Origin: Roseiconus lacunae
GTDB taxonomy: Bacteria > Planctomycetota > Planctomycetia > Pirellulales > Pirellulaceae
Assembly: GCF_008312935.1 (NCBI RefSeq)
Contig: NZ_VSZO01000007.1
Coordinates: 186,001-250,000, forward strand
DNA length: 64,000 bases
Reading direction: 5' to 3'
The position numbers were made by a program, and so were the translations under genes. Position 1 is the stretch's first letter. Every line of letters begins with the position of its first letter. Positions 1 to 8,422 of this stretch are shown piece after piece. The notes below the pieces were generated by a model. The model saw only the letters and a program-made list of their open reading frames with translations. It made no database searches and was not told where the DNA came from.

Positions 1-492
1 ACAGTCTTTTCAGTTCGAAAAACGATCGACGAAGTCCTTGCTTTGACCGTGCCCATGTCGCGAAAGTCAAGCGTCGGCGTGAAAGTGAACTACGTAACGA
101 TGGAACGCGCGCCGGACCTATCGAAAGAAGAAGTCGTGCTTCGAGAGGGGGAATTAAAGCAGATTCTACTAAATCTGATTCACAACGCGATTCAAGCATC
201 GCCGCGCGGAAACAACGTTCAACTCGAAGTTCACAATTCACGCGACCAATTATCGATCTCCGTTCACGATCAAGGTTGCGGAATCTCTGAAGAGAATCTG
301 GATAAAGTGTTCGATCCGTTTTTTAGTACCAAAGCGGCGAAAGTAGGGCAAGGGATGGGACTTGGGCTTTCGGTCACCAAGGGGTTGATCGAAGCGATGC
401 AAGGCACGATCACCGTGTCCAGCAAACTCGGTATCGGTACCGAGTTTAAGTTGCGCTTGCCAAGAAATCTTCAGCTAAAGTCGGAAGCGTAG
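1..492 (+). CDS. Sensor histidine kinase, C-terminal part (cut by window start)
   Basis: This is the ATP-binding (HATPase_c) end of a histidine kinase. The reading frame is open from base 1, so the real start and the sensor and dimerisation parts lie outside the window. Visible are the N box (LLNLIHNAIQAS), the G1 box (DQGCGIS), the F box (VFDPFFSTK) and the G2 box (GMGLGLS), followed by the usual GIGTEFKLRLP end. These are the ATP and magnesium-binding elements of the NtrB/PAS-type kinases. It autophosphorylates a histidine and passes phosphate to an unknown response regulator. The next gene is convergent, 44 bp away. An internal ATG at 43 is in frame but would cut into the domain, so I do not take it as the start. 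Confidence 0.9.
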   Translation, partial: TVFSVRKTIDEVLALTVPMSRKSSVGVKVNYVTMERAPDLSKEEVVLREGELKQILLNLIHNAIQASPRGNNVQLEVHNSRDQLSISVHDQGCGISEENLDKVFDPFFSTKAAKVGQGMGLGLSVTKGLIEAMQGTITVSSKLGIGTEFKLRLPRNLQLKSEA

Positions 493-536
493 ATGTGCAC
501 TAACGCTAACAAGGATCGATACCTCAACGACAGCTT

Positions 537-893
537 TCACTCGGGTGTATCGTTGAAAATGGAGTTTTCCAGGATTCTTGTTCGCCGAGTTTCCCGAGTC
601 CGCTGAAGGCGAGAAACTGCGATCCGTCGAGCTCGCTCAGCTGCCAAGGCAACCGCGGCAAGAGGCTTTGATTCGACCGCGGTGGTCACGACGGTTTTAA
701 ATTTGGGCATCACGATTTTGATACGACACCGCATGTCTTCGCCACCGCGAGGCCCGTTTTCGTCTGTCAACGCAACATCAACCTGACTGATTCGGTCCGA
801 AAAACGTTCCAGAGTCGATCGAACACGAGCAGTGATAAGTGCTCGCATGACTTCCTGGCGGGGGCTGGGAGCGATTCCAACAGAGACGTTCAT
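537..893 (-). CDS. HPF/RaiA-like ribosome-associated protein
   Basis: A 118-residue basic protein resembling ribosome hibernation factors of the HPF/RaiA (S30EA) family, which bind the 30S subunit and silence ribosomes under stress. The match is the segment VDVALTDENGPRGGEDMRCR, which follows the family pattern of a beta strand (I/V.V.L.D.N), a glycine-rich turn and a second strand carrying charged residues, then an Ala/Arg-rich helix. The frame is open further upstream to 1070, but that extension looks like noise; ATG at 893 has an AGGA about 10 bases upstream. It is the short form, without the C-terminal dimerisation domain of long HPF. A ribosome role is inferred from family resemblance. 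Confidence 0.68.
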   Translation of the reverse strand: MNVSVGIAPSPRQEVMRALITARVRSTLERFSDRISQVDVALTDENGPRGGEDMRCRIKIVMPKFKTVVTTAVESKPLAAVALAAERARRIAVSRLQRTRETRRTRILENSIFNDTPE

Positions 894-1126
894 AGGAAAA
901 TCCTGAATGACGAAGGGGGTTTTTGGGAAGCTACGCAGTGACAAATCCGAAGGCCGAGGTATGCCAGCTGATGCGCCGACGGCGTTTCTGATTCGTCCTA
1001 CTTGGGTGCCACCATATGACGGTCTGGCGTTGGTAACGGCTGAAGTGCAATCGTTCGTGCAAACGCCCATCGGCTACTCGCTAAGACCCTGAATTTCGAT
1101 TCCAGCGAATCGCTGAGTGACACGAC

Positions 1127-1273
1127 CTACAGCGACTGGAGTGCGACGGCGGCTAACACGACGAGAAGTAGCAATACTGTTCCGATCAACTGTTCACGCG
1201 GAGTCATCGAATCGAGATCGCTATCTCGATCTGATGGCTCTTGGGTTTCGACGGCGGTGTCGATCACAGACAT
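1127..1273 (-). CDS. Small single-pass membrane protein (48 aa)
   Basis: A 48-residue protein with an acidic hydrophilic start (repeated Asp/Glu/Ser), then TPREQLIGT and one strongly hydrophobic segment (roughly residues 31-46, Leu/Val/Ala) ending in QSL. The frame is open to 1351, but ATG at 1273 is preceded by GGAGA at good spacing, so I take the short form. It lies 233 bp upstream of the HPF-like gene on the same strand. I do not recognise a family and no function can be assigned; it is supported by the ribosome site and the clean hydrophobic segment only. Confidence 0.45.
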   Translation of the reverse strand: MSVIDTAVETQEPSDRDSDLDSMTPREQLIGTVLLLLVVLAAVALQSL

Positions 1274-1579
1274 GACAGGTCTCCACAACAAAGAGTAAGG
1301 AATGACTGAGAGGACATTCGATACCTCTGGGAAATGCAAACCCGATGCCATGGTCCGATTTGCTCGATTTACAGCAGAAAAGTGCGATCTCGCGTCTCCT
1401 TAAGAAGACACGGTCAGCGCCAGGCGACGAGTGAGGTTGGTTTCCTGGTAATGACCGCATCGAAGTGACGTTGATCACACAACGCCCGCGCCCCGCCCAC
1501 AATTATCCGGCGCATGACGCTGTTGCGACGGGCGATCAGGTTGATCGACCATCACGATCGAAATTTTCAAATGCGTCCG
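1274..1579. other. Intergenic stretch, no gene seen
   Basis: About 306 bp between the small membrane protein and the end of queE. It holds the GGAGA ribosome site of the membrane peptide at its left edge. No convincing reading frame, tRNA-like fold or strong hairpin was found; a plus-strand open frame across 1465-1713 is a shadow of queE. Confidence 0.5.
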
Positions 1580-2284
1580 TCAGGTTCCGCGTCGATTGCC
1601 ATACCAGCGAATCTGCATCCGATCGCAATATTGGAAGCCATGCGATTCGGTCAGCGGCCGTAGTTGCTTCTGGGCCCGATCCATCGCTTCGGTCGTCACG
1701 CCTTCAGGCATAATAAAGACGTCGTCGGCTGCGACGTCCAGCTGATCAGCGACCGAGCAGATTTCGGTGAATTGGTCGGGAGACGAGACGACGAACTTCA
1801 GTTGGTAGTCTTTGGCCCCATCGATCAATCGGCGCATGATATCGATCGGCAAACGACGTGACTGATGAAGCTCGCTCCAACGAGGATGTTGGTCGGGATC
1901 GGGGGTACTTCCCGCCAACTTGGGGCTGAGTGAAAGAAGGTCGCAAGCGATCGGCTTATCAATCGTTCCGGCGGTCTCGATTGTGACATGAAGTCCTTCT
2001 TCAAACAGTCGGTTACACAGTGACTCAATTGCGGAGGGCAGCAGAGGTTCACCGCCAGTGAGGACGACATAATCAACTTTGGCTTGGATCGCATCGTTGA
2101 CCAATTGATCAAGTGACACCGTTTTGCCGGTTGGCGACCAAGATGCATACGGCGTATCGCAGAACCAACATCGCAGATTGCAGCCGCTCGTGCGAATAAA
2201 GAAACTGTTCATCCCCGTCAGTTTGCCTTCGCCTTGTCGACTCACGAACGATTCGCTCAGAAAAACCGACGAGTGTCGACGCAT
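1580..2284 (-). CDS. queE: 7-carboxy-7-deazaguanine synthase (radical SAM)
   Basis: QueE converts 6-carboxy-tetrahydropterin to 7-carboxy-7-deazaguanine in preQ0/queuosine synthesis, using a [4Fe-4S] cluster and S-adenosylmethionine. The 234-residue protein has the cluster motif CNLRCWFC (C35, C39, C42), preceded by the family signature SRQGEGKLTGMNSFFIRTSG and followed by DTPYASW, and the GGEPLL segment of radical SAM enzymes. The frame runs open to 2494, but ATG at 2284 gives the normal family length and N-terminus. It is divergent from queF, the last enzyme of the pathway to preQ1, with 126 bp between the starts. The other genes needed (queD, queC) are not in this window. Confidence 0.93.
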   Translation of the reverse strand: MRRHSSVFLSESFVSRQGEGKLTGMNSFFIRTSGCNLRCWFCDTPYASWSPTGKTVSLDQLVNDAIQAKVDYVVLTGGEPLLPSAIESLCNRLFEEGLHVTIETAGTIDKPIACDLLSLSPKLAGSTPDPDQHPRWSELHQSRRLPIDIMRRLIDGAKDYQLKFVVSSPDQFTEICSVADQLDVAADDVFIMPEGVTTEAMDRAQKQLRPLTESHGFQYCDRMQIRWYGNRRGT

Positions 2285-2394
2285 CTCCGCTCCCGACGTC
2301 TTCACGGAAGGAAGCGTCGGCGATTTCGGCGAACCGGCGTCGAGGCGTCCCCTGGTCGAGTTAGCCGTGGCGTGCGACACTTGTGTTTTTCCCA

Positions 2395-2400
2395 AAGGAG
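2395..2400 (+). promoter_or_regulatory. Ribosome binding site deciding the TTG start of queF
   Basis: AAGGAG lies 10 bases before the in-frame TTG at 2411. No in-frame ATG exists at the expected N-terminus, and the upstream open frame to 2234 is very basic and overlaps queE antisense, so this site supports the TTG. Confidence 0.6.
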
Positions 2401-2410
2401 ATCTTGTCCG

Positions 2411-2782
2411 TTGAGTGAGTCTAAGAATTTCCGCGAAATCCTGGAGGTATTTGAAAACCCCAGCCAATCGCGTGATTTTACCATCGTCCACCATTGCCCC
2501 GAGTTCACGTCGGTGTGTCCCAAGACGGGTCAGCCCGATTACGGCAAGATTATTTTTACCTACGTGCCGGGCGAAGTTTGTGTGGAGCTGAAAAGCTTAA
2601 AAATGTACCTTCAAGCGTTCCGAAATGAAGGGATCTTTTACGAAGCCGTGACCAATCGGATCATGGACGACTTTCTGGCCGTTGTACAGCCGAAAAGTGC
2701 AACCGTCGAAAGTCAGTGGACCCCCCGTGGCGGTTTGCACAGCAATATCGTCGTTCAGTTTCCTTCCCCCGAAGCCTCCTAG
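2411..2782 (+). CDS. queF: NADPH-dependent 7-cyano-7-deazaguanine reductase
   Basis: QueF reduces the nitrile of preQ0 to the amine of preQ1, the base later inserted in tRNA to make queuosine. At 123 residues this is the short, unimodular YkvM type. The QueF signature is complete: CPEFTSVCPKTGQPDYG with the nucleophilic Cys at about residue 36 and the Asp at about 43, then VELKSLKMYLQAFRNEG. The start is a TTG with AAGGAG 10 bases upstream. It is divergent from queE and is followed after 11 bp by a TIM-barrel gene on the same strand, which probably shares its transcript. Confidence 0.95.
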   Translation: MSESKNFREILEVFENPSQSRDFTIVHHCPEFTSVCPKTGQPDYGKIIFTYVPGEVCVELKSLKMYLQAFRNEGIFYEAVTNRIMDDFLAVVQPKSATVESQWTPRGGLHSNIVVQFPSPEAS

Positions 2783-2793
2783 TTCTGCCCGAT

Positions 2794-3795
2794 ATGTCTG
2801 ACCAAATCCCTGTCCTGCTAAGTGGTTTTGCCGACGAAGCGGCCAACGAAAAACTAGCCGTCCAACAGTTTTCTGCGTTCGCGGCGCTCGGTTTGCGCTA
2901 CTATTCGATCCGCTTCATCGATGCCGGTGAAGGGATCAAAAACGTGATGATGCTGTCCGATAGTGAAATCGAACACGTCAAAAAGATGCAAGCCGATTAT
3001 GGACTCAAGGTCAGCAGTATCGGTTCGCCCATCGGAAAGGTCAAACTTCAAGACGTCGATGACGGCACGTCAAACAAGTACGTTCCATTTGAAAAGTACT
3101 TGGCCGAAGATGTCCAGACTGCATGTGATCGTGCCGAGGCGTTCAGCGCAAAATTGATCCGCGGCTTCGCGTTCTATCACCCGAAGGGAACCGATCCGAA
3201 CGAGCATCTAGACCAAGTTTCTGATCAACTCGGACAGATCGCCGAAGCCTGCGACAAACGTGGCCTGACCTTCGGTTTGGAAGTCGAAGCGAATTTGGTC
3301 GGCCAAACTGGTGAGTTGCTTAAAACGATCGCCGAAAAGGTCAATCACCCGGCAATGTTGACGATCTTTGATGGTGCCAACATCGTCACCCAAGGCTTCA
3401 CCGCCGACGAAACCTACGCTCAATACCTGGCGATGAAACCCAGCATGGGTTGGCTGCACATCAAGGATTATCACGACCCGTCGCCCACCGGTCGCATCAA
3501 GCACGTCGACGAAGCGAGCTTGGCAAACTTCGTCCCCGCCGACTGCGGCGATAGCGGCCACGAGGCGATTCTTCGTGACCTCAAAGATTTCCTGCCAGAA
3601 CTGCATCGCCGGATGACCGATCGAGGCGCCGATGGCGTGTTCCTGGATTTGGAACCGCACGTCAAAGGTGGCGGTCAGTTTGGCGGATTCAGTGGTCCCG
3701 ACGGATTTGGCGTTGCCTTACGAGGACTCTGCCGCGTTCTGGATTATGTCCAAGTCCCGTATGACCTACGTGGCTTTGCCGACATCAAAGGCTAG
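2794..3795 (+). CDS. Sugar phosphate isomerase/epimerase-like TIM barrel protein
   Basis: A 333-residue protein of the xylose-isomerase-like TIM-barrel superfamily (AP_endonuc_2 type). It opens with LLSGFADEA, typical of this group, and has alternating strands and helices with acidic and His residues at barrel-end positions: GLEVEANLVG, MLTIFDGANI, WLHIKDYHD and a final FLDLEPHVKGGG. These are the usual metal-binding positions for an enzyme that isomerises or epimerises a sugar or polyol. No signal peptide is present, so it is cytoplasmic. It starts 11 bp after queF and is probably cotranscribed, though no link with queuosine is known to me. The substrate cannot be told from the sequence. Confidence 0.8.
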   Translation: MSDQIPVLLSGFADEAANEKLAVQQFSAFAALGLRYYSIRFIDAGEGIKNVMMLSDSEIEHVKKMQADYGLKVSSIGSPIGKVKLQDVDDGTSNKYVPFEKYLAEDVQTACDRAEAFSAKLIRGFAFYHPKGTDPNEHLDQVSDQLGQIAEACDKRGLTFGLEVEANLVGQTGELLKTIAEKVNHPAMLTIFDGANIVTQGFTADETYAQYLAMKPSMGWLHIKDYHDPSPTGRIKHVDEASLANFVPADCGDSGHEAILRDLKDFLPELHRRMTDRGADGVFLDLEPHVKGGGQFGGFSGPDGFGVALRGLCRVLDYVQVPYDLRGFADIKG

Positions 3796-3960
3796 CACGT
3801 CGGCCTGACAATTGCACCGCTCAGCATGTCGATTGACGCACTTTTCAGGAAGTGGCGTAAGGCACCGGCACTGTCGAAGAGCTGGCACCAACGCCCGATC
3901 AGTGATGAGATAAACTGTAGATGTATTCTGCCGATCGAATTCATGCTTTTCGGCAGCGCG

Positions 3961-5286
3961 TCAATCGGGCTGACGAATTGGATTCCACGCATCACGTTCG
4001 GTAGGGCGTCGTGCGATTCGTGTCGGACGTTGTGATCGTTGAACGCTCGAAGTTGTATCTGCCTTCCTCGGCTGTCTGGCAAGTTGCGTTTGTTGACGAA
4101 GCTGGCTTCTTTGGGCGGCTTCGAAATAGGGATTGACTTGAATCGATGGCATGATCACCGGTTTCGGCAGCGTGACTGATTGCTGCAAGGGATCGATAAG
4201 TTCTTCCCCATCGCGTCCACTTGGCACCAACAAATCTTCTTCGCCATCTTCAAGGTTGCCTTCAAACCATGCTTTGTCATCGAGCAAGAGATCTTCATCA
4301 AGCAGCGACTCGGTAGCTTCGTCTATGCGATCGACGCTCCCGGCCGGCGCCGGTAACGCTTCGGCCGCTTCACCGGGTATCTGAGGCTGCCGGCTAACGT
4401 CCTTTCCTGGTGGAAGTGGCTCAGCCTCGATATCACTCGGCGAAAGAAGCGGTTCTTCGGCAGTCGTTGATGGCTCAATGAGATCCGTCGTGGCATCATC
4501 AAGTTGCTCACCTGGGATAAGTTCGATGGGATCTTTGGCCGAAGGCCCCAATCTTCGCGGTACAAGCTCGGCAGCAGCATCGGGGCGCGGCGTGTCGGCC
4601 TGCGGAGTGGGGATTGCTTCGAGTGGCTTTTCTGGCGGCATCGAAGGAGTTTCTAGTAGCGGAGGCGGTGTCGTCGCCGGCGTTTGCAATTGCTCGATTG
4701 GGGCGAATTGGTGGTTCTCAAGTCGCTGAGGGGGCGAGTCCCATTGCGACGGGTATCCGTGAACCGCAGGATCGCTTGGCAGTGCTTGCGCGGGATGGCC
4801 GGTGATCGGATTCGCCGGCAATGGTCCCGGGACAGTCACCGTGCTTTGAGGTCGGTGGTTCGGTACCAAAGGCGACGGCATCTTACGGTGGTGCAAACGG
4901 CTCCCCGGGACTCCACCGTAATGCGATCCCATGGGGGCATCACATGAGTCTCCGTCGCAAGCGGGAGCAACAAGATTCCTCTTTGGAAGTGCGGTGCCTG
5001 GGGGATAGATCTGATTGCACGGGTCACAATTTCCGTGTGAAGAGTGGCGATCACAATTGGGGCAAGTGTGGTAGCCATCTCCCCAACCGACACCGAGAAT
5101 CCGACCGATGTGCTGCAGTTTTCCAGGTCCGTCTGCCGAGGCGGCACCTCCAACGCATGTCGCAAGTCCCAGCAGCAGGGCTCGCCTTAGGAAACGTGAC
5201 CTAACGCTAGAAGCCACGGCGTTTGAACGCGATGGCTCGTGTTTTTTCGCCGGGGCAGTCCGTTTGATATTCGAGCGGGCGTCCAT
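3961..5286 (-). CDS. Secreted proline-rich protein with Cys-rich N-terminal segment
   Basis: A 441-residue protein of unknown function. A basic start of about 35 residues is followed by a hydrophobic segment (RRALLLGLATCVGGAASA), read as a signal peptide. Directly after come closely spaced cysteines (HTCPNCDRH, GNCDPCNQI, ACDGDSCD), three CxxC-like pairs that could bind metal or form disulfides. From about residue 130 to 350 it is low complexity, rich in Pro, Glu, Asp and Thr, and the C-terminus is basic. It looks like an exported structural or wall-associated protein, but that is inference. It stands alone: neighbours on both sides are on the other strand. Confidence 0.65.
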   Translation of the reverse strand: MDARSNIKRTAPAKKHEPSRSNAVASSVRSRFLRRALLLGLATCVGGAASADGPGKLQHIGRILGVGWGDGYHTCPNCDRHSSHGNCDPCNQIYPPGTALPKRNLVAPACDGDSCDAPMGSHYGGVPGSRLHHRKMPSPLVPNHRPQSTVTVPGPLPANPITGHPAQALPSDPAVHGYPSQWDSPPQRLENHQFAPIEQLQTPATTPPPLLETPSMPPEKPLEAIPTPQADTPRPDAAAELVPRRLGPSAKDPIELIPGEQLDDATTDLIEPSTTAEEPLLSPSDIEAEPLPPGKDVSRQPQIPGEAAEALPAPAGSVDRIDEATESLLDEDLLLDDKAWFEGNLEDGEEDLLVPSGRDGEELIDPLQQSVTLPKPVIMPSIQVNPYFEAAQRSQLRQQTQLARQPRKADTTSSVQRSQRPTRIARRPTERDAWNPIRQPD

Positions 5287-5684
5287 AGGTCATCTTGATT
5301 GGGCGATTTTCTTGGCCGGTTGAAGCATGCGGCTGATCGGAAAAATCGGCACCTTGGGTGTCTTCGGTCGAACCCGTGAGGAATGAAAAGCCCCTATCAC
5401 CGCGAGGGCGGGCAGGGTCGTGCTGTCTGGCATGACTTTGCGGGTTGCTGCACGCAGCTCAGGGAGTCAAGAAAAGCAAAAGCGGGCGGTCCCCTACGTC
5501 GGGGGCACTGTTTGCGAGCTAGCGTTACTGGTTAGCTCTCCATGGTCGGCTTTAGAGTTCGACTCGACACAATCAGAGCTGTCAAATTTCCGCCGTGAAA
5601 CAATCCCGGTGGGCCGAGTACAAACAGCGGATTTAACAGCAGTCACCGGTCAGCACTTCGTATCTCTCCAACAGATTTTTCGTG
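5287..5684. other. Intergenic stretch between divergent genes, no gene seen
   Basis: About 400 bp that must hold the promoters of both the proline-rich secreted protein (minus) and the small membrane protein (plus). An open frame across 5420-5980 has no protein-like character and overlaps the next gene. I could not pick out a convincing promoter. Confidence 0.5.
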
Positions 5685-6173
5685 ATGTCCAATCGAAGAA
5701 GGTTTCTTGTCGATCGTCCTGTTCAGTTCGCGATTATCCGTCGGATGTTGGTGCATTGGTGCCTCGCGATCTTAACGCTGATGGTCATTGGCGTTTTCGT
5801 GCAGTTGGCGTTCACGCCCGATGGTGTTTCATTGACTCAAGCGATCGCGCGATCATACGCGGCCCAAGGTCCCTTACTAGCACTCATGTTTGTGCTAATG
5901 CCGGTGTACATTTGGGATGTTGTGAAACTCAGTCACCGATTCGCCGGTCCGATGCTGCGTTTGCGGGCAATCATGAGTGAGCTTGCCGATGGGGGCTCGG
6001 CGACTCAACTGCGTTTCCGACCGGGGGATTTCTGGCAGGAGACGGCGGACGACTTCAATCGCTTTTATGACGCTCATCTTGCATTGAAGGACCGCTGCAC
6101 AGAACTTGAGCGGAGACTTGAACGGTATGAGCGTGACGAGGAAGTCGCCGAAGAGGCGGCACCGGTTTCATAG
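5685..6173 (+). CDS. Two-helix membrane protein with HAMP-like segment
   Basis: A 162-residue protein. Residues about 18-42 (LVHWCLAILTLMVIGVFVQLAF) and 60-80 (GPLLALMFVLMPVYIWDVV) are membrane segments flanking a short outside loop. The part after the second helix (LSHRFAGPMLRLRAIMSELADGG) resembles the HAMP linker of sensor proteins, and the C-terminus is a charged coiled coil (LKDRCTELERRLERYERDEE). No kinase or receptor domain follows, so it may be a free-standing adaptor. The annotated ATG is one codon after an in-frame GTG. It is a single gene with about 250 bp before the next one. Confidence 0.65.
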   Translation: MSNRRRFLVDRPVQFAIIRRMLVHWCLAILTLMVIGVFVQLAFTPDGVSLTQAIARSYAAQGPLLALMFVLMPVYIWDVVKLSHRFAGPMLRLRAIMSELADGGSATQLRFRPGDFWQETADDFNRFYDAHLALKDRCTELERRLERYERDEEVAEEAAPVS

Positions 6174-6423
6174 TCGCTTTCAATCATCCGGCTAATTTGA
6201 CCAACCGATCGTCTTGTTCGAATATCTTGCCACAGGTCAAAGGGATGATCGACCAACTCCAATCGGCGGGCTTCGGCGGGGCACCACAACGTAGCGGGTG
6301 GCTCTGTCAGCCGAGTTTTTTTCGCTAGCGGGCCATGACAAGGCCTTCCGGTCTACGCACCAATTGACGAGCACGTCATAATACAGGGGTTACGCTTGAA
6401 ATCCCTGAACGAGACTTGCGACG

Positions 6424-8205
6424 ATGTTTCGACTGCTAAAAGAAATCCATGGGACGATTCAGTCCCTGGCGACTCTTCCCATGGTGACCGGCCTTGCAAT
6501 TTTGGCCTTCACCGCGATTCCTGTTGCCGCTCAAGACGCTTCCCCGGACGATCAGGCCACGCCAGTAGCCGATGCCGCTACGTCCGACGACCAAGCTTCA
6601 AACGAAGTCGACGGCACCGATGCCGGGCAGGAAGATTTGGACGAGGCAGCGATTCTGGGGATCGATGCGAAGCAACCGGCCGAGCTGCGGCGTGTGGAAT
6701 TGTTGCTGCAATCAGCGATGAAAAAGGGACTGACGGGCGAGAACGCCGCATTTGCCAAAAAGATGTTGGGCTCTGTGTTGTTCAAAAAGGCCCAGCAAAT
6801 TGTTGCCGCGATGCGTTCGGCTCCCCGGCCGCGGATTGTCCCAATTCGCGACGAAGCTTTGCGAACGCTTGAAGAAGCGTTGGCCAACGAGCCAGAACTT
6901 GTCGACGCACATCTGCTCATCGCACAACTGAACCTGCTTCCCGGCGGTGACCGCCAAGCCGTTACTGAATCGGCCACTCGAGCGATCGAGATTCTTAAAG
7001 ATCGCCCCACCGAACGAAGTGCAGCTTATGTGCTGCGTGCACTTGCGTGGGGAGCCGGTGACGAAGAGAAACGGCTGGAAGACTTGAACTCGGCGATCAA
7101 AGACGATCCCAAGAACCTCGAAGCGCTCCAAGCTCGGGCGGCACTAAAGCTGCAGGAAGAAGACGTCGCCGGGGCGATCGAAGACATGGAGCGGGTGATG
7201 CAGCAGGACCCGAACAATCGCTTGGTCGAACCAGTTGTTCAGAAACTCGCCGAACTTGAACGGTTGGATGACGCACTGAAGTTGCTCACGCAAGCCCTGG
7301 AAGCCAACCCGACCGAAGGGCTTTATCGAATGCGAGCCATCTTGTACCGAATGGAAAACAAGGAGGAAGAAGCGCTCGCGGATTTGAATAAAGCATTAGC
7401 GATCCAACCACGTGATCCCATTTCGCTCCTTCAGCGTGCCGAAATAGCGATCGGAAACAAAAATGTACAAGGCGCAAAGGACGACTTACGAGCCGCCGAA
7501 CGAATCGATCCACGTGTCGCACTGATCGAACAGGCAATCGCGGTCCGCTGCATGATCGCCATGGAAGAGGGCCGAATGAGCGACGCGATCAACGAGCTAA
7601 AAACGCTGATCGAACGCAACCCCGATAATATGGGGTGGCAATTGCAACTCGCCGGGCTGTACATCTCCGACGATCGTCCGCGCCAAGCCGCCGAACTGAT
7701 GACGACAATTCTCGATCGTGATCCGAAAAACATCGGCGCCCTTCGGACTCGCGCCGATGCTTATCTCAACACTGGGATGCATGAAAAAGCGATCGAGGAT
7801 TATGAAACGGCAATCGGAATCATCGGCGAAGACGAATCCGCTCGTGAACTACCAGGCATCCTAAATAACTTGGCCTGGGTTTTAGCCACCAGCCCGGAAG
7901 AGAGCATTCGAGACGGTAAGAAGGCAGTCGAAATGGCGAAACGAGCAGTCGATTTGACCGACGAATCGCTGCCTCACATCCTCAGCACTCTTGCCGCCGC
8001 ATACGCCGAAAACGGCGACTTTGAGAATGCGGTGCAGTGGAGCACCAAAGCGGTCGAGACAGGCAAAGAGCAGGGGCATGAACAAATCGATCAACTGCAA
8101 GAAGAACTCGACCAATACAAGGCGAAGAAACCTTGGCGAGAGAAACAAGAAGTTGAGGAAAATGCGACTCCAATTCTTTCTCCCGATGACTTGATCGACA
8201 CCTGA
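6424..8205 (+). CDS. Secreted tetratricopeptide repeat protein
   Basis: A 593-residue protein with an N-terminal hydrophobic segment (about 17-38, ending VAAQDA) that looks like a signal peptide, a short acidic linker, and then TPR units over most of its length (about 130-540). Helix pairs such as NLEALQARAALKLQEEDVAG and DPISLLQRAEIAIGNKNVQG show the A/G/P pattern of TPRs. The last unit contains NNLAWVLATSPEESIRDG, common in planctomycete TPR proteins. TPR arrays bind partner proteins; the partner is unknown. Probably periplasmic. It is monocistronic as far as spacing shows. Confidence 0.85.
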   Translation: MFRLLKEIHGTIQSLATLPMVTGLAILAFTAIPVAAQDASPDDQATPVADAATSDDQASNEVDGTDAGQEDLDEAAILGIDAKQPAELRRVELLLQSAMKKGLTGENAAFAKKMLGSVLFKKAQQIVAAMRSAPRPRIVPIRDEALRTLEEALANEPELVDAHLLIAQLNLLPGGDRQAVTESATRAIEILKDRPTERSAAYVLRALAWGAGDEEKRLEDLNSAIKDDPKNLEALQARAALKLQEEDVAGAIEDMERVMQQDPNNRLVEPVVQKLAELERLDDALKLLTQALEANPTEGLYRMRAILYRMENKEEEALADLNKALAIQPRDPISLLQRAEIAIGNKNVQGAKDDLRAAERIDPRVALIEQAIAVRCMIAMEEGRMSDAINELKTLIERNPDNMGWQLQLAGLYISDDRPRQAAELMTTILDRDPKNIGALRTRADAYLNTGMHEKAIEDYETAIGIIGEDESARELPGILNNLAWVLATSPEESIRDGKKAVEMAKRAVDLTDESLPHILSTLAAAYAENGDFENAVQWSTKAVETGKEQGHEQIDQLQEELDQYKAKKPWREKQEVEENATPILSPDDLIDT

Positions 8206-8259
8206 TCGGGTGACCGGACTCACGCTACCGCTATTCTGAGTGCTCCGTCTGGAACCGAA

Positions 8260-8315
8260 GGTCTCGGGCGGCCCATCAGCCGTCGTGCGTTAGCCCCATT
8301 GATTGCACCGAGACC
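8260..8315. repeat. Intergenic inverted repeat with a dispersed repeat core
   Basis: Between the TPR gene and the end of the DUF1552 gene, GGTCTCGG (8260-8267) is matched by its exact reverse complement CCGAGACC (8308-8315). The 40 bases between hold the 18-base core at 8274-8291, whose reverse complement matches 22543-22560 with two mismatches. It lies between convergent genes and may act as a terminator or be a small dispersed intergenic element. Confidence 0.4.
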
Positions 8316-8422
8316 GTGGCGAACGCTAGCCGGCAACTTCTGATTTCAGAGGTTAAAGTGCCACGTGTTCAGGTGAAACGATCGTCATCGGCCATTCCCC
8401 GATCGGTGATCTGGACAAATGA

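Noticed and set aside
1465-1713. 82-residue plus-strand open frame
   Set aside because: Overlaps queE on the other strand, has no recognisable pattern and no ribosome site.
2234-2410. N-terminal extension of QueF
   Set aside because: The extension is Arg-rich, antisense to queE, and QueF of this type begins close to the TTG at 2411.
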